A stretch of 19,225 bases of DNA, from assembly GCA_937860195.1 (NCBI GenBank), contig CALMBN010000082.1, forward strand, positions 1 through 19,225, given 5' to 3'. A model generated the notes under the pieces. That model was not told the DNA's origin. It did no database searches and saw only the letters and a list, made by a program, of their open reading frames with translations. Shown here in pieces: positions 6,991 through 13,589 of the stretch (position 1 is its first letter; each line of letters begins with the position of its first letter). Made by a program: the position numbers and the translations under genes. The stretch comes from an uncultured Novosphingobium sp. (GTDB taxonomy: Bacteria > Pseudomonadota > Alphaproteobacteria > Sphingomonadales > Sphingomonadaceae).

Positions 6991-8568
6991 TCAGGCCCCG
7001 ATCATGTGCGGCTTGACCATCCATTCGCGGCCTTTGAGCATTCCGTGCCAATAGACCGGAGGCAGGATCGTGTCCTTGAGCAGCCAGGACAGGCGCGATG
7101 GGCGAGTGCCGTCGATCAGCCAATTGGGGAAGCTCGGCAGCAATTTTCCGCCATAGCCGAACTCGGCCAGCACGATCTTGCCTGCCTCGACGGTCAATGG
7201 GCATGAACCATAACCGTCGTAATCCGCGACCGGTTCTTTGCCTTCAAGCGCGGCGAGGACATTGACCGCGACGACCGGGGCCTGCTTGCGCGCGGCAGCA
7301 GCTGTCTTGGCATTGGAGGCGGAGCAAGCATCACCCAGCGCGAAGACATTTGCAAAACGAGGGTGTCGCAGCGTTGCTTCATCGACCTCGATAAACCCCG
7401 ATGCCGCCGCCAGCGGACTTGAGCGCACAAAATCGGGCGCAACCTGTGGCGGCACCACGTGAATCATGTCAAACTTTTCCTCGATGCGCTGCACCACATC
7501 GCCACGCTTCTGCTCAAAAGTCGCGGTCTTGTTCGGTCCGTCGATCGCCACCAGCTTTGATTCGAAATTGAGCTGCGCGCCATAACGCTCGACATACTCC
7601 ATCAGTGCCGGAACATAGGCTGCGACCCCAAACAACACCGCGCCTGAATTGTGGAACTGGACATCGATGTCCTTCAACACGCCCGCCTTTTCCCAGCGGT
7701 AACACGAAAGATACATCGCCTTTTGCGGCGCACCGGCACACTTGATCGGCATCGGTGGCTGGGTGAACAGCGCCCGCCCGCCCTTGAACTCCTTGACCAG
7801 CCGATTGGTATAGGGGGCGAGGTCGAACCGGTAGTTCGAGGTGACCCCGTTCTTGCCGAGCGTCTCCGGCAAGCCGGGGATGGCTTCCCAATCGAGCTTG
7901 ATACCAGGGCAGGCGACCAGCACACGATAGTGGACTTCGCCGCCATCGCAGAGGATGACCTTGTTTTCATCAGGTGCGAAGCCCGAAGCCGAGGCGCGAA
8001 TCCAGGTGACCTTGTCAGGCATGACCGACGCTTCACTGCGCCGCGTAAAATCCTGATCGAACACCCCCGCACCGACCATCGTCCAGCCCGGCTGGTAGTA
8101 GTGGGCCTCTGACGGTTCGATGATTGCAATATCGAGCTTGCGGTTTCGCTTGAGCAGACTGGCCGCCGTCGCAATCCCGGCACTGCCACCGCCGACAATC
8201 ACGACATCGTGGGTGTGATGCTCGCTGGCCGCTTCATCCTTGGTCTGCGTCATTTCATAGAGTTTGGCCGATCGTGCGCCCGAACGACAATAAGCGAGTA
8301 CCGGAGCAGGCAGGGCCAGCAGCGCCTTGCGCATGTCAGCGGCATTCTCGTCTGTGACCGCACCTGATCGCGCCGGGACATGGGCGAATTCCAGACCAAG
8401 GCGCGCAGCTTCTGCCGCGATAACCGCAGCAGCGGGTTGGCCCTGCTCTTCGCCGTCGGGCCGGTTGCAGACAATCGAGCGGAAGCCCTGCGCGGCAAGC
8501 TCCGCCACATCGGCGGGACTGATTTGCGGCGAAACGCTGATGCGCTCGCCCAGCTTGGTGATGTCCAT
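6991..8568 (-). CDS. DUF442 phosphatase/rhodanese-like domain fused to sulfide:quinone oxidoreductase
   Basis: The 525-residue protein has two parts. Residues 1-110 match the DUF442 (beta-lactamase hydrolase-like, dual-specificity phosphatase fold) domain, with ISPADVAELAAQGFRSIVCN and the thiol loop YCRSGARS (C94). Residues 120-525 form a flavoprotein of the SQR family: FAD-binding VIVGGGSAGIA at about 123-133, PPMPIKCAGAPQKAMYLSC with C277, a second FAD motif NVFALGDACS, and YDGYGSCPLTV with C456. C277 and C456 match the two redox cysteines of SQRs related to mitochondrial SQOR. The enzyme should oxidise sulfide to a persulfide and reduce quinone at the membrane. The domain with C94 may accept the sulfane sulfur; this is inference. 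AGGAG lies upstream of the ATG. Confidence 0.93.
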   Translation of the reverse strand: MDITKLGERISVSPQISPADVAELAAQGFRSIVCNRPDGEEQGQPAAAVIAAEAARLGLEFAHVPARSGAVTDENAADMRKALLALPAPVLAYCRSGARSAKLYEMTQTKDEAASEHHTHDVVIVGGGSAGIATAASLLKRNRKLDIAIIEPSEAHYYQPGWTMVGAGVFDQDFTRRSEASVMPDKVTWIRASASGFAPDENKVILCDGGEVHYRVLVACPGIKLDWEAIPGLPETLGKNGVTSNYRFDLAPYTNRLVKEFKGGRALFTQPPMPIKCAGAPQKAMYLSCYRWEKAGVLKDIDVQFHNSGAVLFGVAAYVPALMEYVERYGAQLNFESKLVAIDGPNKTATFEQKRGDVVQRIEEKFDMIHVVPPQVAPDFVRSSPLAAASGFIEVDEATLRHPRFANVFALGDACSASNAKTAAAARKQAPVVAVNVLAALEGKEPVADYDGYGSCPLTVEAGKIVLAEFGYGGKLLPSFPNWLIDGTRPSRLSWLLKDTILPPVYWHGMLKGREWMVKPHMIGA

Positions 8569-8610
8569 TGCGTCTCTCCTCAGGCCCGGTCCTATGCCCG
8601 GTGTCAGCTT

Positions 8611-9021
8611 TTATCGTGTTGTAATCCGGTGCAGACCCATGCCTGCCAGCATCGCCGCAACAAAAATTCCGGCGCTGGCCGGGGCGATGGCCAGATCGGC
8701 AACCGCCGGCCCCGGGCAGAGCCCACCAATCCCCCAGCCGGCCCCGAACAGCACCGCGCCAGCGACAAGCTGACGGTCAAGCAGCGATGTCCCGGGAAGG
8801 TCAAAGCTTTCACAGGCGAACGGCCGCGCCAGACGCTTCTGGACCAGCCAGGCCAGCGCCATCGGGATCATCGCGCCGCCCATCACAAACGCAAGCGTCG
8901 GATCCCAGTGGCCGAACAGATCGAGAAACGCCTGCACCCGCGCAGGATCGCCCATGCCCGAGAAGGCAAGGCCTGCCCCGAACAGCAGTCCGGCAATCAG
9001 CGCCACCGCAGCCTGCTTCAC
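8611..9021 (-). CDS. YeeE/YedE-family membrane protein (PmpB-like, DUF6691)
   Basis: This 136-residue protein starts at a GTG (9021) that overlaps the preceding gene's stop as GTGA; GGGAGGG lies 5 bases before it. The frame is open further upstream, but that extension runs over the previous gene and has no membrane character, so I reject it. The sequence has about four hydrophobic segments with LIAGLLFGAGLAFSGMGDP and a second related motif, LFGAGWGIGGLCPGPAV. These two GxxxG-rich repeats, one with a cysteine, are characteristic of YeeE/YedE transporters. Families of this type carry thiosulfate or related sulfur species. With the preceding gene it forms a pair like PmpA/PmpB of BigR-regulated operons. 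Confidence 0.88.
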   Translation of the reverse strand: MKQAAVALIAGLLFGAGLAFSGMGDPARVQAFLDLFGHWDPTLAFVMGGAMIPMALAWLVQKRLARPFACESFDLPGTSLLDRQLVAGAVLFGAGWGIGGLCPGPAVADLAIAPASAGIFVAAMLAGMGLHRITTR

Positions 9022-9461
9022 AGCCACCCTCCCAAACGCATCGCCGCCACAGTGGCAAAACCGGAACCCATGAAGATTGCCGTTGCGGCAATCGACCGCC
9101 GCGAAAGCCGCGACATGCCGCAAACGCCGTGCCCGCTGGTGCAACCTGATCCGAGCCGGGTGCCGAATCCAACCAGCAATCCGGCGACGGCCAGCTGAAG
9201 CGCAGACGCAGGGAACTGCGTTTCCACTCCGCCGGTCACAACCGACACGGCCAACGCGCCCAGGGGCAGGCCGAGCACAAAGGCAATCGCAAGGCCGCGC
9301 GGTGCGCCGCTGTCGGCAATGCCGGTCGCACGGGCTGTCAGGCCGCTGACCCCGGCAATGCGGCCAAGACCGAGCAGCATGATCGCCGCCGACAGCCCGA
9401 TCAGCAATCCGCCGAACAGCCCTTGAAGTGGCATCGCATGCGGAAATCCGGATAAAATCAT
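9018..9461 (-). CDS. YeeE/YedE-family membrane protein (PmpA-like)
   Basis: The 147-residue protein has about four to five membrane segments. Conserved YeeE/YedE features are GLFGGLLIGLSAAIMLLG near the N-terminus and the motif GFGTRLGSGCTSGHGVCGMSR, which has two cysteines in a glycine-rich loop. This loop is the sulfur-passing signature of the family, known from the YeeE thiosulfate transporter. It starts in an ATGA overlap with the persulfide dioxygenase gene and ends in a GTGA overlap with the second transporter gene. The two half-size proteins probably act together, each supplying one half of the fold. Import of thiosulfate or another sulfane sulfur species is likely but not proved. Confidence 0.9.
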   Translation of the reverse strand: MILSGFPHAMPLQGLFGGLLIGLSAAIMLLGLGRIAGVSGLTARATGIADSGAPRGLAIAFVLGLPLGALAVSVVTGGVETQFPASALQLAVAGLLVGFGTRLGSGCTSGHGVCGMSRLSRRSIAATAIFMGSGFATVAAMRLGGWL

Positions 9462-10375
9462 ACCGCGTTGACCGGGATCTTGAGATAGGTGACGCCATTG
9501 TCTTCGGCTGGCGGCATGTGGCCCGCGCGCATGTTGACTTGCACCGAGGGCAGGATCAGGCGCGGCATGGCGAGCGTCTTGTCGCGCGCTTCGCGCATCG
9601 CGACGAACGCGTCTTCGCTGACCCCTTCATGGATGTGGACATTGGCCTTCCGCTCGGCCTCGACCGTCGATTCCCAGACATATTGGGTCCGACCCTCGGG
9701 CAGATAGTCATGGCACATGAACAGGCGCGTTTCGGCAGGAAGCGAAAGCAGCCGCTGCGCCGACTGGTACAGACTGCGCGCATCGCCGCCGGGGAAATCG
9801 GCGCGGGCCGTGCCATAGTCCGGCATGAACATCGTATCGCCGACAAACACCGCATCGCCGATCACATAAGCGATGCAGGCAGGCGTATGGCCCGGCACGT
9901 GCAACACGGTGACATCGAGCTTGCCGATCTGAAAGTGATCGCCGTCCTTCCACAGGTGATCGAAATCCGAACCATCGCGTGCGAAACCAGTTCCGGCGTT
10001 GAACAGATTGCCGAACACCTGCTGCACTTTGACAATGTGCTCGCCGATCGCGATTTTTCCGCCCAGCTTTTGCTGGAGGTAAGGGGCCGCAGACAGGTGA
10101 TCCGCGTGGGCGTGGGTTTCCAGATGCCAATCGACGGAAAGTTCCTTCTCCGCAACATAGGCGAGCACCGCGTCTGCCGACGAGCAGGAGGTGCGACCCG
10201 AAGCCGGATCATAGTCCAGCACGCTGTCGACAATTGCCGCACGGCGGCTTTCGGGATCGTGGACGACATAGGTGACGGTAAAGGTCGCCTCGTCGAAGAA
10301 TGCCTTGATTTGCGGAACGCCTGATTGGGCGTGGGCGATTTGGATGCTTGCGGCTTGAAGGGCTGAGTCGGTCAC
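9458..10375 (-). CDS. Persulfide dioxygenase, ETHE1/Blh-type metallo-beta-lactamase-fold protein
   Basis: I choose the GTG at 10375 (305 residues) because GAGG lies 6 bases upstream; a GTG at 10387 has no such site. The metallo-beta-lactamase fold motifs are ETHAHADHLSA (H88, H90, D92, H93), GHTPACIAY (H163), FVGDTMFMPDYG (D180) and FMCHDYLPEG (H222). ETHE1-type enzymes hold one iron with two histidines and one aspartate, and convert glutathione persulfide plus O2 to sulfite. The tail after HDYLP is longer than in human ETHE1 and resembles the Blh proteins of BigR operons. It is the first gene of the eight-gene unit and faces the regulatory spacer. Glyoxalase II is a less likely alternative given the context. 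Confidence 0.92.
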   Translation of the reverse strand: MTDSALQAASIQIAHAQSGVPQIKAFFDEATFTVTYVVHDPESRRAAIVDSVLDYDPASGRTSCSSADAVLAYVAEKELSVDWHLETHAHADHLSAAPYLQQKLGGKIAIGEHIVKVQQVFGNLFNAGTGFARDGSDFDHLWKDGDHFQIGKLDVTVLHVPGHTPACIAYVIGDAVFVGDTMFMPDYGTARADFPGGDARSLYQSAQRLLSLPAETRLFMCHDYLPEGRTQYVWESTVEAERKANVHIHEGVSEDAFVAMREARDKTLAMPRLILPSVQVNMRAGHMPPAEDNGVTYLKIPVNAV

Positions 10376-10464
10376 GGAAAACCTCACATTTTCATATTTA
10401 CATGAACTATGTAATCATGTATGCGATTTGCGTCAAGAGGGAAGCTGTGCAACCGGAGCGACGC
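10376..10464. promoter_or_regulatory. Divergent promoter region between sulfide operon and peroxiredoxin-ArsR operon
   Basis: This 89-base spacer separates the starts of the persulfide dioxygenase and the peroxiredoxin. It is AT-rich in its centre, unlike the flanking genes. TTTACA at 10397-10402 is a fair -35-like match for rightward transcription, with TATGCG at 10420-10425 as a weak -10. The peroxiredoxin has GGAG before its ATG at 10465. Both units are probably controlled from here by the ArsR-type repressor encoded next door. Confidence 0.7.
10398..10414. promoter_or_regulatory. Putative ArsR/BigR-type operator dyad
   Basis: TTACAT-GAACT-ATGTAA is a perfect 6-base inverted repeat with a 5-base spacer. 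A second, overlapping dyad pairs ACATGA (10400-10405) with TCATGT (10415-10420). The site covers the -35-like hexamer of the rightward promoter, so a bound repressor could block it. Winged-helix ArsR proteins bind imperfect AT-rich dyads of this size. The link to the adjacent regulator rests on position. Confidence 0.6.
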
Positions 10465-11103
10465 ATGACAACTATCGATTCAACGCCAGGCTTGCCACGG
10501 CCGCTCAGGCTTGGTGACACGGCACCCAACTTCACTGCGCGCACAACAATGGGCGAAAAGGCGCTTGCCGACTATCGCGGTCGCTGGCTGGTCCTGTTTT
10601 CGCACCCGGCAGACTTCACGCCGGTCTGCACGACCGAATTTGTGGCACTGGCCAAGGCGGCGGACCGTTTCGATGCGCTGGACTGCGCTTTGCTTGGCCT
10701 GTCGGTTGACAGCCTTTACGCGCACATCGCCTGGGCCAAGGCGATTGAGCAGACTTTTGGGGTTGTTGTGCCTTTTCCGATCATAGAAGACCCCAGCATG
10801 GCGATCGGCAAGGCCTATGGCATGATCGACGCGCACGCGCAGGACAGCTCGGCTATTCGCTGCACCTATTTCATCGATCCCGCCGGCATTGTCCGCGCCA
10901 TCACCAGCTATCCGCACAATGTCGGACGATCGGTTGACGAAATGCTCAGAATGGTTGCGGCCCTGACGGTCGCAGCGAGAGACAATGTGCTGACACCCGA
11001 AGGTTGGCGACCAGGCGATGCGACAATGGATCCACCGGCTGTCGATATTGCGCAAACCGGGGACACGGCTGACTGGTTTTGCGACAAGGCCCATTGCAAG
11101 TGA
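10465..11103 (+). CDS. Peroxiredoxin, Prx6 class, with C-terminal cysteine pair
   Basis: The start is ATG 10465, which has GGAG 7 bases upstream; a frame open from 10348 would run across the promoter and is rejected. The protein has 212 residues. The peroxidatic motif is HPADFTPVCTTEF with T52 and C55. Other Prx6-class features are FPIIEDPSM, YFIDPAGIVRAI and TPEGWRPGD. The C-terminus has WFCDKAHCK with C206 and C211. This arrangement resembles the archaeal 2-Cys Prx6-type enzymes (cysteines near 50, 207 and 213 in Aeropyrum pernix), so it may resolve within its C-terminal arm rather than act as a 1-Cys enzyme. It should reduce peroxides. Coupling to the sulfur-sensing regulator suggests hydropersulfides or sulfide-derived oxidants as targets. 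Confidence 0.93.
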   Translation: MTTIDSTPGLPRPLRLGDTAPNFTARTTMGEKALADYRGRWLVLFSHPADFTPVCTTEFVALAKAADRFDALDCALLGLSVDSLYAHIAWAKAIEQTFGVVVPFPIIEDPSMAIGKAYGMIDAHAQDSSAIRCTYFIDPAGIVRAITSYPHNVGRSVDEMLRMVAALTVAARDNVLTPEGWRPGDATMDPPAVDIAQTGDTADWFCDKAHCK

Positions 11104-11501
11104 CCTCCCTTTACCAGAATCGCGCGCTGGCGGACGCAGCTGTTGAACAGCTGAAGGTCTATGCCCAGCCCCAACGGCTGATGATTCTGTCATGCTTGCT
11201 GCTTGGCGAGAAGACTGTCGGCGAGATCGACACTGCAACAAACATTGGCCAGCCAGCACTCAGCCAGCAACTTGCCGAGCTGCGCCGGGCCGAAATGGTC
11301 AAAACGCGCAAAGTTGCCAAACTGGTCTACTACGATCTGGCTGACGAAAAGATCTGCCTCTGCGTCCGCAGTATGGAAGCCATGCTGGGCGGAACCGCGG
11401 ACCCCGCTGCTGCACTTGGTCAGGCGCTTGCCACCGGGTTTCCGGCGCAGCGCCCAAATCAAACCCCATCGGGAACGGCGGCTTTCGCACGGATCAACTG
11501 A
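11100..11501 (+). CDS. ArsR-family regulator, BigR/SqrR-like persulfide-responsive repressor
   Basis: The start is GTG 11100, overlapping the peroxiredoxin stop as GTGA; this gives 133 residues. A winged helix-turn-helix covers about residues 15-85: LKVYAQPQRLMILSCLLLGE, TVGEID, and the recognition helix QPALSQQLAELRRAEMV, then the wing around TRKVAKLVYYDL. The cysteine in SCLLLGE (C32) is at the place of the first redox cysteine of BigR/SqrR. The second redox cysteine normally lies near the end of the last helix; here the C-terminal candidates are C86 and C88 in KICLC, somewhat earlier. It probably represses both divergent units until C32 reacts with persulfide. Metal-sensing ArsR motifs (ELCVCDL) are absent. 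It converges with the AraC-type gene, overlapping it by 8 bases. Confidence 0.85.
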   Translation: MTSLYQNRALADAAVEQLKVYAQPQRLMILSCLLLGEKTVGEIDTATNIGQPALSQQLAELRRAEMVKTRKVAKLVYYDLADEKICLCVRSMEAMLGGTADPAAALGQALATGFPAQRPNQTPSGTAAFARIN

Positions 11502-12513
11502 GCCTGCCCACGGCTGACTGCTGTTTCCGCGAACGCCGCGGCGCCATCCCGAAAGCCTGGGTGTGCCAGCGGGTGAAGGCTGACAATGAGGCGTAGCCGA
11601 CCAACCCGGCAACATCAGTCAGGTTCAAGCGCGGGTTGGCCAGATGGCGGGTGGTTTGGCGGCAGCGAACAGCTTCGAGCATCGCGGCGAAAGTTTGTCC
11701 CACGCTTTCCAGCCTGCGCTGCAAGGTTCGGGACCGGAGACCCAGAGCGCGAGCGGTTGCGGTCAGGCTCGCCCGCCCTTCGGGCAGCTGCAGAAGGATT
11801 GCCTCCTCCACTTCCTGTTCAAGGCTGCGCTCCGTCTCGGCCATCATTGCGTCAGCCATGCGCTTGGCGTGCGCTGCAAGCGCAGGGTCGGCACGCGGAT
11901 TCGGAGCATCAAGCAGCGAGGAGTCCACAACCAGGCCGGAAAAGTCACTGCCAAACCTGATCGGTGCCCTGAACAAGCGCGCATATGCTGCGCCGTCGAC
12001 TGGCGGGGGCGCCGGATGGGCAGAATACACCTCGGCAATTTGCCACAAATCGCCCAGCAGCCATGCGCCCAAGCCTGCCAGTACGCCCAGCGCCAATTCA
12101 TCGGATTGACGCGAAATCAGCGGTGGATCTAGCGCCCATTGCTCCTGCACCACGGCCACTCCGCCGCGCTCATCGACTTGCAATACAAGCGTTGAATTGA
12201 GGCGATTGCGGTAGCGCTGCATCACACTGAACGCTTCACGCAAGGTCGGTTGATGCGCGATCAGCAAACTGACCATGCCAAGATCGGCAATCGAGCGACG
12301 TTCGGCCATCCGCACCGCGAAACTTGGGCAATTCGCCGCCTGCGCGCTTTCCTCGAGCAAGTGAATGACCGCACGGGCCGGGATCATCCGGTCCGGCTCA
12401 GCCACGATTGCCCGCGCCAGGCCGGCGCTGCGCAGCAGTGGCAAGGTATCGAGCCGCAGATCAGCAGCGACCTGAAAATAGCCCGTCAACGTCGCGGCAC
12501 GCACGAGTTCCAA
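11494..12513 (-). CDS. AraC-family transcriptional regulator (arabinose-binding-like N-terminal domain)
   Basis: I place the start at TTG 12513 (339 residues), since AAGGAG lies 6 bases before it; the TTG at 12534 lies inside a probable operator repeat. The N-terminal 190 residues match the ligand-binding domain found in OruR/ArgR-like AraC regulators, with the MVSLLIAHQPTLREAF stretch. The C-terminal 100 residues carry two helix-turn-helix units: SLTATARALGLRSRTLQRRL and LTDVAGLVGYASLSAFTRWH, followed by FGMAPRRSR. The gene diverges from the four-gene catabolic operon starting at 12612 and probably activates it in response to the substrate. The ligand is unknown. Confidence 0.9.
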   Translation of the reverse strand: MELVRAATLTGYFQVAADLRLDTLPLLRSAGLARAIVAEPDRMIPARAVIHLLEESAQAANCPSFAVRMAERRSIADLGMVSLLIAHQPTLREAFSVMQRYRNRLNSTLVLQVDERGGVAVVQEQWALDPPLISRQSDELALGVLAGLGAWLLGDLWQIAEVYSAHPAPPPVDGAAYARLFRAPIRFGSDFSGLVVDSSLLDAPNPRADPALAAHAKRMADAMMAETERSLEQEVEEAILLQLPEGRASLTATARALGLRSRTLQRRLESVGQTFAAMLEAVRCRQTTRHLANPRLNLTDVAGLVGYASLSAFTRWHTQAFGMAPRRSRKQQSAVGRLS

Positions 12514-12611
12514 TGGCGTCTCCTTTGTCGTCAACTGTGCATATTTTGTCGTCTTCTGTCAAATTTTATTGCTCAATGGGGTTAAGCCAGCGGTCAGGAA
12601 GAGGAACCCCA
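12514..12611. promoter_or_regulatory. Divergent regulatory region of AraC regulator and MDR-TauD-BKACE-MFS operon
   Basis: This 98-base spacer contains a 15-base direct repeat, TTTGTCGTCnnCTGT, at 12524-12538 and 12545-12559. The two copies are 21 bases apart, two helical turns, which is how AraC/XylS proteins usually bind. Thirteen of fifteen bases are identical. The repeat lies close to the AraC gene start, and the operon promoter would be to its right, so activation of the operon and self-repression of the regulator are both plausible. A ribosome-binding site, GAGGA, stands before the ATG at 12612. Confidence 0.72.
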
Positions 12612-13589
12612 ATGGCCAAGACAGTTCGTTTCTATGGTGCTGGCGGACCAGAAGTGCTGCGGGTCGAAGACCTTGCGGTAGGCGATCCGGGGCCAGGCGA
12701 GGTTGTGATTCGTCACGCAGCAGTTGGCTGCAATTTTGCCGACACCTATTTCCGCTCGGGCTATTACCCGGTGCCGGTGCCCAACGGCATGGGCGTGGAA
12801 GCAGCGGGCACGATTCAGGCGCTGGGCGAAGGGGTAAGCGGCTTCGCTGTGGGTGACCGGGTAGCCTATAACGGCAGTCCGCTGGGAGCTTACAGCACCG
12901 AACGGGTGATGCCGGCCGCACCGTTGTTCAAGCTGCCCGATGCGATCTCGTTCGAGGATGCCGCAGCTTCGACCATGCGCGGGCTTTCTGCCACCTACTG
13001 GCTGCTTAAAACGGATCCGCGGCTTCAGGCCGGTGACACGATCCTGCTCCATGCGGCGGCAGGCGGCGTTGGCTTGCTGGCGATCCAGATTGCAAAGTTG
13101 ATCGGCCTGCGCGTGATCGGAACGGTTTCGAGCGAGGAAAAGGCCGCGAAGGCCAGGGCGATGGGCTGCGACGAGATCGTATTTTACCGCCGCGAAGATG
13201 TTGCGACGCGGGTCAAGGAACTGACCGGCGGAGAAGGCGTGCAGACAGTGTTCGACAGTGTGGGCAAGGACACCTTCGAAGGCTCGCTGAAATCGCTGCG
13301 GCGGCGCGGCGTGCTCGTCGGTTGCGGCACGGCATCCGGGCCGTTCCCGCCGATCGACGCAATGCAGATGGTGATGCAAGGGTCAGTCTATTTCACCCGG
13401 CCTGCATTTGCAGACTACTATGCCGATCCGGTCGAACGCGCCGAACTGGCTGCGTTCTGGTTCGATCACCTTGCCGCCGGACGAATCAAGGTTGAGATTG
13501 GCCAACGCTACGAACTGGACGACTGCGTCCAGGCTCACCGCGACCTTGAAGCCGGCAAGACAATCGGCTCTTCGGTGTTCGTGCTGTGA
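12612..13589 (+). CDS. Zinc-free medium-chain oxidoreductase, quinone oxidoreductase-like
   Basis: From ATG 12612, preceded by GAGGA, the protein has 325 residues, normal for zeta-crystallin-like quinone oxidoreductases. The QOR signature N-x-x-D-x-Y-x-R-x-G-x-Y is present as NFADTYFRSGYYP (N41 to Y52). The NADPH-binding Rossmann motif is HAAAGGVGLLAIQIAK at about 147-162. The catalytic and structural zinc cysteines of alcohol dehydrogenases are absent. Members reduce quinones, enones or related carbonyls with NADPH; some related MDR proteins oxidise alcohols or act as enoyl reductases. It is the first gene of a tight operon and overlaps the TauD gene by GTGA, so it likely acts on a shared pathway intermediate. 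Confidence 0.92.
   Translation: MAKTVRFYGAGGPEVLRVEDLAVGDPGPGEVVIRHAAVGCNFADTYFRSGYYPVPVPNGMGVEAAGTIQALGEGVSGFAVGDRVAYNGSPLGAYSTERVMPAAPLFKLPDAISFEDAAASTMRGLSATYWLLKTDPRLQAGDTILLHAAAGGVGLLAIQIAKLIGLRVIGTVSSEEKAAKARAMGCDEIVFYRREDVATRVKELTGGEGVQTVFDSVGKDTFEGSLKSLRRRGVLVGCGTASGPFPPIDAMQMVMQGSVYFTRPAFADYYADPVERAELAAFWFDHLAAGRIKVEIGQRYELDDCVQAHRDLEAGKTIGSSVFVL

Noticed and set aside
8569..8610. Direct repeat CCCGGT in the 42-base gap before the SQR gene as an operator or internal promoter
   Set aside because: The repeat is only six bases of common GC-rich composition, with no dyad and no promoter hexamers that I can support.
8611..9498. A single 295-residue protein in place of the second YeeE/YedE gene
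   Set aside because: The upstream half runs over the PmpA-like gene out of frame and is not membrane-like. A GTG at 9021 with GGGAGGG before it gives a normal 136-residue protein.
9428..10324. Plus-strand open frame of 298 codons opposite the persulfide dioxygenase gene
   Set aside because: The opposite strand encodes all metal-binding motifs of the dioxygenase; this frame shows no family motif and is a shadow.
10348..10464. N-terminal extension of the peroxiredoxin
   Set aside because: It would cover the divergent promoter and overlap the dioxygenase start. The ATG at 10465 has a good ribosome-binding site and begins a normal peroxiredoxin.
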